Shown in pieces: positions 41,521 through 51,845 of a stretch of 64,000 bases of DNA. A program made the position numbers and the translations under genes. The notes beneath the pieces are model-generated. The model made no database searches and had not been told where the DNA came from. It saw only the letters and a list, made by a program, of their open reading frames with translations. Each line of letters begins with the position of its first letter. Position 1 is the stretch's first letter. Source of the DNA: Nitzschia sp. DOCU1 (taxonomy: Eukaryota > Bacillariophyta > Bacillariophyceae > Bacillariales > Bacillariaceae). The stretch spans positions 1,488,001 through 1,552,000 of the forward strand of contig OX595998.1 of the NCBI GenBank assembly GCA_951394045.1. The letters are read 5' to 3'.

Positions 41521-43492
41521 ATGCAGCAACAGGTGTCATCTTCACCGTCGTCTGGGAATGTTTCTGGTCGTCCGAGGAAACGGAGGTTGTTCACACGAGT
41601 GGGCTTGCAAAAGCCTTTGGTGTGTTTGCTTCTCTCGGCTGCCGCGGTGTTCGTAGGAAGTGCCTTTTTCCACGAAACGTCCATGCGCCGATTTTATGGC
41701 AATCAGCTGCCGGACGGTGTCGACTTTGATGCCCCAATACTGCACTCACGAAATACCACAAAACTGCCTTTGAACAAGGACTTGAAAGGGAGCCCTAAGG
41801 AAGTCTTCGGAAAACCGATTGAATTCCAACCTCTCCCAAATACCAAGGGTGCCCCGAACGACGAGAAGGAACGACAGCGGAAGGGGCGACTGGGTGCAAC
41901 CGCGGAAAGCTTTGGAGGGTCTTTATCCACGGTTCCGAGTAAAACAAATGTTACAAAATCCCAGTCCACTTTTGACGCCAACAAGAAATCATCGTCGGTT
42001 GTGAAGAGTACCAAGAAGGCACTGGACGACTACGAATCAGAAATATCCATACCAGTCTCAAAGAAAGTGGTAAATGTCAGTAACGCATCCCAAAACACCC
42101 CCAACCGAATATCTGTCCCCCAAAAGGATGCGAATCCGGACCCTGTTAAAGCATCTAGAGACGAAGAATCACTGGAAGAAGGTAACGAAGAAAGCGACCT
42201 TGACATTGGTGAAGAGGATGACATGGGAGATCCCGAGGACGGTGAGGTTAAAGGGGGCGAGGAAGATGTAGCTGCTGATGGAGAAGTTGACGACGTGGCG
42301 GACGGTGGCGAGGACGCTACGCCTATAGCTACCAACCGCACGATACTGTCACGTCCCTGGCTCAAATTCAACAGGACTACCGCCTTTACTGGAAATCGAA
42401 CAATGGTCCCGTTTGAAAGGCAAGATGATGTAGTCATTGTCACCAAGATCCATGGAAAACACCAACTTATGCTACTGGAGCAATCACTTTGCCTCCTTCA
42501 TTTCGCCTACAATCGCCGGCCTTTGTACCCAATCATTGTCTTTACGACCCTCCCAGTTCCGGAAGAAGACATTGCCAAGGTTCAAAAATTTGTTCATCCA
42601 GCCAATCTTACCTTTGTTGTGGACAATCGAGGATTGCAGCAAGAAATTGCTGCATTGTCAAAGCCGCGTTACGATGCCTTTCTAAAAGCCTGTGGGGTTG
42701 ATTCTCCCGTCAATCTAACGTGGTGGTCCAACTGTCCAGGACGGGTCGCATACAACTGGCAAGGTTCGTTCGTCAATTCTTTCATTTTTTCTTGGTTGAT
42801 GCTTGATCACTACTTTGTTGCTTATCCCGTTTTTCTTTTTGTCCCGGTATTCATCACTACCAGCTGAGTTTCGCGCTTGGCATATATGGCGGCATCCTGC
42901 TTTAGCGAAGTATTCGTACATGATGTGGCTCGACACCGATGCGTTTTGTACTGAAGAGTGGATGGTCGATCCCATTCAAGCTGTTGTTGAGAACAATCTG
43001 GTAGTTTTATTCGACAATTGGCCAAAGGGGGCGCACAAAGGTTCGGACGTGGTTAAACGAATCTACAAAGCCTTCGGTGTGCACCTCTGCAAGATGAAAA
43101 TTGTCAATGGCCATTTCAAGACCAATGTTTTCAATGAGACGTGCATGGAGTCTCCGCGTTTGGGTGATATTCACGGATTCTTTCATATAACGAATTTGGA
43201 CTTTTATCGAAGTGATCCTGTTCAGAAATGGGCCGAGACTTGGATTGGCGATGGTTTCTTGCAGCGTCGATATGACGATCAAGCTGCCGTTACAATGCCG
43301 GCCGCTATTTTGGCACCTGACCGAGCCTGGGATATGCGGCGCAACAAGATCCGCTTGAATGTTGCACACAATGGTGATTTGGATGGTAAAAAAACAAACC
43401 GCATAGGTGGATTCAAAAAGTATTGGAGAAACGTGGTCCAACAACAGTTGCCCGACGCTGCCGGCGTCTGTCCTGTCAAAGCTTCGAATTAG
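41521..43492 (+). CDS. Type II membrane glycosyltransferase, GT15-like (KRE2/MNT1)
   Basis: Exons 41521-42763 and 42864-43492, joined over a 100-nt intron (GTTCGT...CTACCAG) in phase, giving 623 aa. A membrane anchor lies at ~32-50. A long disordered, very acidic stem (~60-290, with EESDLDIGEEDDMGDPEDGE) precedes the catalytic domain. That domain shows YSYMMWLDTDAFC with a DxD, NGHFKTN, HGFFHITNLDFYRSDPVQKW, GFLQRRYDDQAAVTMPAAIL and a late HNGDLDG. The order parallels GT15 alpha-1,2-mannosyltransferases (WSNFEI-x-NLxFxRS, GFFYERWGDAPVHSIA), but the similarity is moderate. It probably modifies glycans in the Golgi with a nucleotide sugar. The frame can be read from a TTG at 41491; I chose the first ATG. 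Confidence 0.72.
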
Positions 43493-44045
43493 TTGGTTTG
43501 TGGGCTGAAAGGATAGTCGCAGTCTTGTTGACAATCGAGGAAAGCTGCGTGGCATCCGTTCCATCCCTTCGGTCTTTGGCCGTGTGGGTAATGGATTGCG
43601 GGTAGCTAGCAACGGGCGGGTAAGGCTAGAGGATAAGGATATCCAAGTAGGTGGTGAATAGTAGTATCCTTGCCATGTCATATGTCGTATTTCCCACGCT
43701 AGTAGCACCTTGCTACAGTTGCAAAATCTGCTGGTATGTTCCCTGGCATCATGGCCGTAGCGATCAGTCCGTAACAGGGAGAGTAGAGTGAAGATTTGAG
43801 GAGGTAGTCATCAGTAGTGGGCATGGGGCAGGTAGGGTAGTAGGAGGGAAGATTTTGGATTCATTCGACCACACAAAGGACATAACGCACACGACTACCA
43901 TGACCACGGAGCCGACGTCACAGAAAGTGAATGACACGAAAAGATATCCCCAAAATCCCCAGATTCATTCGACGATGACCATTCCTTCGATGGTATCCTC
44001 TGTCACAGTTGCCGGGCCCTCCACAACCAAAGCCTCGCCTCCAGC
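43493..44045. other. Intergenic
   Basis: 550 bases between two rightward genes. The polar frame starting at 43855 overlaps the next gene in another phase and is not called. Confidence 0.4.
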
Positions 44046-45192
44046 ATGCACATTCACCAACTCCTGTTCCTCACCAGTGTGTGGTGTTGGCAAGTTTCTG
44101 CATTTGTGGTCACACTCCCATTCTCACGAACTCCAGGCTCCGTTTCTTCTGGAGGTCGTTTGCTGGCCTCTGATTTCGAAGATTCCGATGCCGACTACGA
44201 CGACGACGACTCCTACCACGAACTATACTGGCTCGAAAAGAAAACCAGCACCGATGGTACTATTTATGGATTGAATGATGACGACGATGTTTTGTTTAGT
44301 GGGTACGATGATGACGATGAAGGCGGCGAGGACGACGATTCGTTGGGCAAATCGATCGGTCAGGGCAAAGTGGTGATTTGTCTGCCAGAAATTGCCACAC
44401 CCGAAGAATGCGAAACATTATTTTCGGCAGCATGGCAAGCCGCTCAGAATCGACCAACGGTTCGAGGACGATCGAGGTTCAGTGTGTCGGATCCGACTGT
44501 CTTTGATAGCAGCATTGTCGTGACAGCCGAAGAAATCTTGCTACGTGTTTTGGATTATGTGGATGATTACATTCCGAGTATCTATAGTTGGTTATTTGAT
44601 CCCAACTCGCCCGATTGGACAAGCCGACAACCATGGAACGCCGCTTTGGAACAACCCGATACGCCTCCCGATCCTTTCTTGGGGGAGACTTGCTCGAACC
44701 TGAGGGATTTGTACTCGTCGGGTGCTTTGGAATGGTCGGAAGGCGAGCCCGCCATTAACATATATCAAGGTGGCGGATATTTTGGAGCTCACAAAGATCA
44801 CTTGGCGTTGACAGTGCTGATTCCATTGACTTCGGTGGACGACTTTGAAGGGTAAGGATGAACTAATAGCGCCAATGAGAAATGATATTGGTGATGGTAT
44901 ACTCAACATGGCGTCGTTCTTTGACAACAGCGGCGGTACTGGATTCTGGGCGGGCAATCGAGACGTGGATGAGAACCCTAGCGGTCAACCGGACTTGGTC
45001 TTGCGGCCAGCTCCTGGTAGCGCTTTGTTGTTTGGAGGCGACGTGACACATTCTGGCATGCCTGTATCCGCCGGAATCCGCAGCGTTCTCGTGTGTAGTT
45101 TCTCGACAGTCACACCTGCTTCCAATCCAGATCGGTTGCATGGATTGCAAGCCCCGCCCAAAGTGAGTGCCAATTTCAAGGGGACACTGTAA
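44046..45192 (+). CDS. 2OG-Fe(II) oxygenase (prolyl-4-hydroxylase-like), possibly plastid-targeted
   Basis: Exons 44046-44851 and 44931-45192 with a 79-nt intron (GTAAGG...CAACAG), phase kept, giving 355 aa. The N-terminus is a signal peptide (IHQLLFLTSVWCWQ) ending in VSAFVVTLPFSR. S-A-F at the cleavage site followed by a Ser/Thr/Arg-rich, acid-free stretch matches the diatom bipartite plastid presequence. An acidic region (~43-95) follows. The double-stranded beta-helix core has INIYQGGGYFGAHKDHLALT with iron ligands His249 and Asp251, the distal His309 (GGDVTHSGMP) and Arg319 (AGIR) for 2-oxoglutarate. These enzymes hydroxylate prolines or related side chains using Fe(II), O2 and 2-oxoglutarate; the substrate is unknown. 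The intron sits between the HxD and distal His motifs. Confidence 0.82.
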
Positions 45193-45558
45193 AATGGTGA
45201 GACCAAGAGTGTCGCATGGAGGGCCGACGGTTTACCTGTAGTAGTCTTGGGGAACATGGCGAGAAAAGCAGGATTTTGGAAAACTAGACCTTTCAAAGGG
45301 TGATACTTTGTGCGGTTGTGTCAAGGACCCCTCGGCGTCGCTTCTTCTGATGGCAACTAATGGAGAACAGAGACAATCCTGTAGAATGTAGAGCATAGTT
45401 TTTTTGCTAAAACATTCGATCCATTCGACCAATATCCGTCTTGCATCCAACCGGGCACATCACGCGGAACCACGAAAAAATCACCACGAACGTGAAAACT
45501 GCTCAAGATCTCCTTCCGACCATGACGATACCCGAAACGAATCCATTGCATCGCTATC
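45193..45558. other. Short intergenic
   Basis: 365 bases between two rightward genes. Nothing was recognised. Confidence 0.4.
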
Positions 45559-46905
45559 ATGTCTAGAATACCGCCATCGTCGTCATCTTGGTTGGTTCCA
45601 TTTGCCTTGGGGGCATCCACAGCATTGTCATTGGTATGGATTTCCCGTCATTATTTGGACGACAAGAAAGAGCAAACCACGACGACGACGACGACGAAAA
45701 CTCCGTCACGGTCCATTGCCTCGCCACCCACAAGCACATCGCGGGCAACGACAACAAAATCCAACCCACCACCTTCCAACCTCAACAATGTCGAACTAAT
45801 GGACTCGACCGACTTGGATCATCGGTTATTACGCAAAGCCGAGGCTGTCTTGCAATGGCGGACCACACGACTGGTGGTAGTAGTGGAACGATGCACCAAT
45901 GATCACAACTACTCAGCCATTCTTCGAACTGTCGAGGCTCTGGGGATTCAAAAGGTTTATATGATTGATCCTCCTGAAATTGTCTTGGATCCCGATGATC
46001 ACGAAATCGCGCTTCCAAATCCAGAAACTTTGAGCAAAGATCAAATACGCAAATTAAATGTGGCGACACCCGAAGAATTGCAAGCACGGCGGCAACATCA
46101 TTTGTTTGCTCGAAAGGCGACAGAATGGTTGACGGTTCATGATTTTGCAACAAGTCAAGAGTGTGTCGCTCAACTCCGCGCCGAAGGCTATCAATTGTGG
46201 GTGACCGACCTGAGTCAAGAAGCTTCATGTTTGACCATGGAATCACCCAAAATTCCCGACAAGGTTGCTCTCGTCATGGGTACCGAAGCTGTAGGGTGCA
46301 GTCAGTATCTTTTGGATGAGGCAGATCTACGCGTGTATTTACCTCTTCGTGGTTTTGCCGATTCGTTGAATTTAAGTGTCGCCACGGCCTTGATTGTCCA
46401 TCAACTCTTGGTCATGGATCCAACATTGATTGGAGCAATGTCGGAAGAAGAAAAGTTGCAACTCCGACAAGCATGGTATGGTAAATTGTGTCAACAACGA
46501 CTTTTGACGTCTTCTCAACGCAAAGAGCGACGTAAACTTCAAGCCTTGATTCAGAAATGTCAAGTCATTTACGAACGAACGCAACAACCCAATGCACGTA
46601 AACTCTTTGCCTCGGAACAAGAAAAACTCAATCAATGGCAACACTACAAGCAACAACTTGCCGACTTGGAATCTTGTTTGGATCCAGCCAAAGTCCAAGC
46701 CGCTGTCCAGGAATGGGTCCAAAATCCTCCAGCCCCCTTGACGGATGTTCGACGTGCCGATGAACATCGGATTTGTTATGTGGGCAAGAATACCAAGGCG
46801 TTACATGAAGACGATTGGAAGGACATGGTGGCAACGTCTAAAACAACGACGGTGCATCTTTCGACAGCGGCAACCTTTCGGGATAAAGTCAAGCACCTAC
46901 AATAA
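45559..46905 (+). CDS. SPOUT (TrmH/SpoU) RNA 2'-O-methyltransferase with N-terminal hydrophobic segment
   Basis: An intronless 448-aa frame. Motif 1 is DHNYSAILRTVEALG (the N-x-x-A-I-x-R-T of SpoU proteins), motif 2 VALVMGTEAVGCS, and motif 3 YLPLRGFADSLNLSVATAL. Together they form the knotted S-adenosylmethionine site of TrmH-type enzymes that methylate a ribose 2'-OH, often G18 of tRNA. A variable insert of ~50 residues lies between motifs 1 and 2. The C-terminal ~130 residues are basic and helical and may bind RNA. Residues ~9-30 (SSWLVPFALGASTALSLVW) form a hydrophobic segment followed by Thr/Lys-rich sequence. This suggests a membrane anchor or organelle presequence, unusual for the family. 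Which RNA is modified cannot be told. Confidence 0.87.
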   Translation: MSRIPPSSSSWLVPFALGASTALSLVWISRHYLDDKKEQTTTTTTTKTPSRSIASPPTSTSRATTTKSNPPPSNLNNVELMDSTDLDHRLLRKAEAVLQWRTTRLVVVVERCTNDHNYSAILRTVEALGIQKVYMIDPPEIVLDPDDHEIALPNPETLSKDQIRKLNVATPEELQARRQHHLFARKATEWLTVHDFATSQECVAQLRAEGYQLWVTDLSQEASCLTMESPKIPDKVALVMGTEAVGCSQYLLDEADLRVYLPLRGFADSLNLSVATALIVHQLLVMDPTLIGAMSEEEKLQLRQAWYGKLCQQRLLTSSQRKERRKLQALIQKCQVIYERTQQPNARKLFASEQEKLNQWQHYKQQLADLESCLDPAKVQAAVQEWVQNPPAPLTDVRRADEHRICYVGKNTKALHEDDWKDMVATSKTTTVHLSTAATFRDKVKHLQ

Positions 46906-47397
46906 AAATAGTGCGTGGGGTGGGTTGCCACTCCGTCCATATCTAGCTAGTAATAGTGCGCTCTAGCTAGCCAGCTACCAACAAGAGCACAATGTGATAA
47001 CAATGCACTAGAGCTAGCTAATTAATAGAAATGACTTACCCTTGGGATACAAGTAAAGAGTCCATCCACCGCCGTCGAAGGTGCTCAAAGCAGTAAGTCG
47101 ACCCATCCGACCACTAATGATCTTTCAAAGTCTCTCGACATGTCGCTATCTTCTCCTGCCATACGCCAGAAGGCCAGACCATTGACCAATATGAATGAAT
47201 GAGATCTCAAACCGACGCGACGTCATCACCAGCAATATTTAAATAGAAGTGTCACACATCAGCGGCGCGCCCACGTGTCTTCGCCGCTTTTCGCCCCAGC
47301 CATTCTATTCTCCTGCTGGACCAGGGAATCCTTTTGTGATACAAGTGCAATAGCAATCCTCCTCTGGTTGTGGTGGTTGCTGTAATTGTTGCTGAAG
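46906..47397. other. Intergenic
   Basis: 490 bases between two rightward genes. It contains several CTAGCTAG-type tracts (46943-47022) that can partly pair with each other. No gene was seen. Confidence 0.4.
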
Positions 47398-48894
47398 ATG
47401 CCCTCCGAGTCGTCCAAACTGTTTGCCTCGGCTTCTACGGCCGAAACGGAAGATACCACGGGGAGTTCGAACTCGGGCTTGGGACGACGAACCCCTTATA
47501 GCAGTTCCGACTTGAATTTCACCTCCCTGAACGACTTGATCAAGCATACATACGGGACTTTGACGGATGATGAACGGGAAGAGCTGCTCAAAAACAAGGG
47601 TCCCAATAGTAGTGGAACCTTTTTATTGAGCCATAGTGACGACAATGTGTCTCTGTCGACGAATGAAAGTGAAGGCGAAAACGAGTCGTCAACTTCGCCT
47701 CGCTGGTATTCTTTGCGTCGGATTGCCTTGGATTTGTCCTTGTATTTGAATTTGGTTATTACCTTTACCAAACTAGTGGCCTACATTCGTACCTTGTCAT
47801 TAAGTGTCTTGGCTGCCTTGTTGGACAGCGTCTTGGATGTGGTCAGTCAAGCCGTCTTGAATTATACCGAGAAACATTCCACCATGCAACGGAGTAGCGC
47901 CTTTTATCCCGCCGGTGCTTCCCGACTGGAACCGATTGGTGTCTTGACGTGTGCGGCACTCATGGGTATGGCATCCTTTGAAGTCTTGAAAGAATCCTTT
48001 ACTACGCTGGTCTACAGAAATTCGACCTTGCAGGATATGAGTTTGTCTCAAGAATGGTTTAGTTTTTGGAGCATGTTGGGAATTGTGGCAGTCAAAATGG
48101 CCTTGTTGTGGTTATGTCAAAAGGCGTCGCATCGTCGACAAGGATATGGGACTTCCAAGGCATCTTTGCAGTACGCGGATCCTACTCTAGAGGCATTGGC
48201 ACAAGATCATTGGAATGATGCCTTGTCGAATGGTGTGGCCGCGGTGGCGTTAGTACTAGCGTTGTATTCCAATGATTTGTGGTGGGTTGATCCGGTCGGT
48301 GCCATTTCGATTTCCTTGTATATAATATGGAGTTGGTATCATACTGGCAAGGAACAAATTGAACAATTGACCGGAAAATCCGCTCCTACCGAATTTATTG
48401 ATGAATTGATTGAGTTGGCTGAGCACTTTGATGGACGCATGATGGTAGATACGTGTCGAGCCTATCATTTTGGTAAGTCCACTATTGGAAGAGTGTGGAA
48501 TCCATCCATCAAAGCGAGTCGTCTCTAACGTCTTGCAGGTCCCAAATTCTTGGTGGAAGTCGAGGTTGTCATGCCGCAGCATACTCTACTGAAAGAATCA
48601 CACGATCTAGGGATGGAATTGCAATACGAAATTGAAGCCAGGGAAGAAGTCGAACGATGTTTTGTTCATATTGATTACGAAACGCGAGAATATGATGAAC
48701 ATGTGGTTAGCAAGGTACGTAAATATGAGTTGTATCGCTGTTTTCGTATTTGGCATGGTACTCACTATGTTGCTGCTGTTTCTCTTGTTCCCTCCATCCG
48801 TTCCCCCCCTGTGTCCATTGTTTGGTGTTAGGTTCCTGAACTGCGAGAACATCTTGTGAGGCGACGACAGCAGAAATCTGCTGCCAGTGTTTAA
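47398..48894 (+). CDS. Cation diffusion facilitator, Mn-type (MTP/CDF)
   Basis: Exons 47398-48472, 48539-48714 and 48832-48894 (introns 66 and 117 nt, GT-AG, phases match) give 437 aa. After a polar N-terminus come six predicted membrane helices (~125-320). The metal-site motifs are DSVLD in helix 2 and DHWND in helix 5. DxxxD in both positions is the signature of the manganese CDF subgroup, whereas zinc transporters have HxxxD. A cytosolic C-terminal domain (FLVEVEVVMPQHTLLKESHD, VERCFVHIDYE) has the ferredoxin-like dimerisation fold of the family. These are proton-coupled exporters that load metal into the Golgi, a vacuole or the outside. The start is the ATG at 47398; the frame upstream offers only TTG. 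Confidence 0.9.
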
Positions 48895-49071
48895 AAGGGG
48901 TCAATGTATCTAGTTCGAAACTGGTGGCCGTGATGCTGGTTGCGTCGCCAGGGGACGAGCGGCTTGCCCGTACCAGGTAGAGATGCATGCGCATTGTTAT
49001 GTAGTATACTCATTCAGACTGCCCAATGAACCATAACCTACAACAGTCAATATAGTATGAGCCGGCTAGGA

Positions 49072-49215
49072 AATCGCAATTCCAATAGAAGTAGCAAAAT
49101 CGCTCGGTCTAGTAGAGTAGTAAGTATTTCTCTGCGAAGTGGGTGTGATATTTACCTTGTCCCTGGCCGTGAAGCTTACCCGGAGCACTTTAGCAGGTTC
49201 GACATTCAAGTTCCT
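49072..49215. repeat. Imperfect direct repeat, unit a
   Basis: Shares a series of blocks in the same order with 49520-49675: CGCAATTC, AAGTAG, TCGCTC, TCTAGTAGAGTA, GGAGYACTTT-GCAGGTT-CGA and ATTC-AGTTC. The similarity is clear by eye but with many substitutions and small gaps. Confidence 0.55.
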
Positions 49216-49519
49216 TGCTGGCTGTTTCAAACGCTTCGCAATGGATCATACAATTGCTTCCACCATTATTGGCTAACGAGAAGGAGCGAGGCCCGAAGAC
49301 GAGCACGACGTGCCAACACTGTGCGGAAGTCGAAGTGAAGGGAAAGCCCAAAGAAAGGATGGGCCCATCGGCCAACATACTCATTCTTTTGGGAAAACGA
49401 CGACAAAAGACAACTTCCAGACCCTAGCTAGTTTTCATTTACATGCCATTGCATTATTCGATGTCCCGCAGTAGTAGCTTTTTTCCGTGTCCTGGATAAA
49501 ATATCTACGTACCGGTTTG

Positions 49520-49675
49520 AAGCGCAATTCGAATCAAAGTAGAGAAGTCGCTCAGAAGTCTAGTAGAGTACAGTAGCAAGTAGTTCGCTGCTATGTAGGG
49601 CTCAAATTTACTCTGTTCCGGGCCTCCTTTCGAAGTTTATGCGGAGTACTTTTGCAGGTTTCGAAATTCGAGTTC
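49520..49675. repeat. Imperfect direct repeat, unit b
   Basis: Partner of 49072-49215, same orientation, about 450 bases downstream. No coding potential is evident in either unit. Confidence 0.55.
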
Positions 49676-49907
49676 ATGGTATGTGGGTCGAAGGAAGCCA
49701 CCAAATTGAAATAACTGTAGGGTTGAGACCGTGCACCCTCGCAAACCATCCCAGAAAATAGGTCTAGTCTTGTTAGGCTTTGCGATTGCAGGCCACAGGC
49801 CACAAATAATCCAATCGTTTGTGATAGCTAAAAGTTTTGTAGGACAAGTAGTAATAGACCAAATATGCAACTGCTAGTATATTGTGCAGTAAACCACAAC
49901 TCATGAA

Positions 49908-51194
49908 TCACGACCGCATGCAAATTGCAGGCCCCTGAAGTAGAGTGTACATAGCATTGGGTTCAGCCACGATAGGTGGGTGCTGTTTCGAGACCGACCC
50001 CCATTCTATGGTGTTTATTCGCGCTAGCGCCAAAGGCCACAAAGATTGCGGGACGGTGTTGGGGTCGGCATGCAGCAATTTGCGGCCAGCTTGATTCAGC
50101 TGGAGATACGGCAACATCGCTTCTTGGATCTTTTCCATGGCTTTGCCCTTCCCCGTGGGCAACCAGCACTGTTCGAGCTGTCGATTCTGCTTAACCGCAT
50201 CCAGCATAAATTGAGCACCCTTTCGGCCAAATGGATTTCCGTGAAGCCACAAGCTCTTTAAACCTGGCATGCGCGGTAAGTGCTTCGCAAGGATCTGAGC
50301 CCCCTTATCGGAAATATTACAATTGACCAACTTCAATCCTTCTAGGGCGGAATTTTCGACCAGGGCGGATGCTAAACAGGTGATGTCAATCTCAGTCAAG
50401 TCGTTGCTCGACAAATCAAGAAAACGCATCGACTTGTTAGCAGGCAGGGCCGGAGCCAGAAAGGAAATACCAAACATTTCGTCCCTCGAGAAATTCTGCT
50501 TGCTCAAATCCAACTTGAATGGTTTTTCGTTGCTCGACTGCAAGAGGCCGCTAATGGCGACTATGCCCATGGCTCGGCAGCTGCTTCCTTGCACCGACAG
50601 TTCTTGCAGAGAGGGATGATTCTCGAGTGCCCGAATCAAAGCTGCCACCTGGCCATCCTCCAAGCTGCATCGATTAAGAAGCAATGTCTTTAGCCCTGAA
50701 TTCTGTTTAATGCCTCGAGCCAAAGTATTGATCGCGGCAGTGTCAGAAGTACTGAGAATAAGACTGAGCTCTTCCAAAGACGAGTTTGTTGTAAGTCCTT
50801 CAGCAAGTGCTTCGGATAGTCGCTGGAACAAGTCTACTCGAAAGACCAGACTTTTCACAGAGCGGTTCTTCTTTAGACCGTTTGCTAGTGCAAAGAGACA
50901 CTCGTCGTTAAAATGCTGCCCGCTCGGCAGCAAAGAAAGTTTTTGCACTTTCCCCAAGTCCAGGGCACAAGAGATCACGGTGTCTACATTTCCCGTGCAG
51001 TGAGCAACGTGAAGACCATCCCATGATCGACTGTCATCTTTCAGAACGTCGACGATCGCATTGGCAATGTCGTCATTCAAATCAATCATGCTGATATAAA
51101 GTTCACGGAAAATGGGGTCCCCTTTGAGCTTGTGGAGTCGCTCTATGATAGAACGACTATCACTTCCAGTTACAAAGAGGTATTGCGATGTCAT
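49908..51194 (-). CDS. Leucine-rich-repeat protein A (RNI-like), diatom-type tail
   Basis: A 428-aa intronless frame beginning MTSQYLFVTGSDSRSI; the frame extends to 51236 without a better start. Residues ~80-330 hold RNI-type leucine-rich repeats (LEELSLILSTSDTAAI, LKTLLLNRCSLEDGQVA, MRFLDLSSNDLTEID, LEGLKLVNCNISDKGAQ, LKSLWLHGNPFGRKGAQ). The C-terminus has LQLNQAGRKLL, then PQSLWPLALARI, then a final AMYTLLQGP. The neighbouring gene on the same strand shares the FVTG N-terminus, repeats and tail, so the two are tandem paralogues. LRRs bind proteins; no catalytic or signalling domain is present. An E2F-like TCTTGGCGCGG lies upstream at 51293-51303. Confidence 0.8.
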   Translation of the reverse strand: MTSQYLFVTGSDSRSIIERLHKLKGDPIFRELYISMIDLNDDIANAIVDVLKDDSRSWDGLHVAHCTGNVDTVISCALDLGKVQKLSLLPSGQHFNDECLFALANGLKKNRSVKSLVFRVDLFQRLSEALAEGLTTNSSLEELSLILSTSDTAAINTLARGIKQNSGLKTLLLNRCSLEDGQVAALIRALENHPSLQELSVQGSSCRAMGIVAISGLLQSSNEKPFKLDLSKQNFSRDEMFGISFLAPALPANKSMRFLDLSSNDLTEIDITCLASALVENSALEGLKLVNCNISDKGAQILAKHLPRMPGLKSLWLHGNPFGRKGAQFMLDAVKQNRQLEQCWLPTGKGKAMEKIQEAMLPYLQLNQAGRKLLHADPNTVPQSLWPLALARINTIEWGSVSKQHPPIVAEPNAMYTLLQGPAICMRS

Positions 51195-51845
51195 ATTGAT
51201 ACAGAATAAATCGAAACAACAATCGAAAGTGAACAAGAAAAACAGTCATGCAGTTACGTCTGCTGGTGATGTAAAATGGGAAAATCGTTCGATCTTGGCG
51301 CGGTCCTCGAATTCAGAAATCGTGTTTCGTTCCAGCATTGCCTCATTTGATTGGGCCAACGGTAAAAAGAGCTGGTGGGGTGCCACGTACCCGCTTCGCT
51401 TGAATCGGCACGACGTACTAAAATGCGACGTGTTCTGATGCATCTGCCACCAATTCACTTTGGACTTGTCGACTTTGTTCAGTGTAAGACATATTACCAA
51501 TCTATGCCCCATCATCTTTTGGATAAACTTTACTTATCGTCTGTTCGGGCAATCTGCCGAGATACCATCGATCACAACACCTGCGGAGGGAACGACTGGC
51601 GAGTTGAGTCCAAGATGTCGACGGACTATATCACTAACTACCGATAGATCGGGGAGTTGCGTTGTTGTGATGGAGTTTACCGTAGCACTGTACCAACTAT
51701 TATTGTTACCTGGTACGCGTCTAAAGTCGACCCAGAACGACTAGCATAGAACATACTGTTTTCTATCCAACGTGCCCTTAACTACTAGTTTCTGTTGGCC
51801 AGAGCAGTCGCGGCTTATCACGCCCAAGTTTTGCCATTTTGCTGG
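51195..51845. other. Intergenic between tandem LRR genes
   Basis: 650 bases holding the promoter of LRR gene A, including TCTTGGCGCGG (51293-51303). No gene is supported. Confidence 0.4.

Larger units (their letters stand above)
48895..49907. other. Intergenic with a duplicated ~150-bp sequence
   Basis: One kilobase between convergent genes. It contains two diverged direct copies of a ~150-bp sequence (49072-49215 and 49520-49675), listed separately. No supported gene. Confidence 0.45.

Noticed and set aside
46943..47022. CTAGCTAG-rich partial inverted repeat, possible MITE
   Set aside because: Arms do not align beyond short tracts and there is no clear target duplication.
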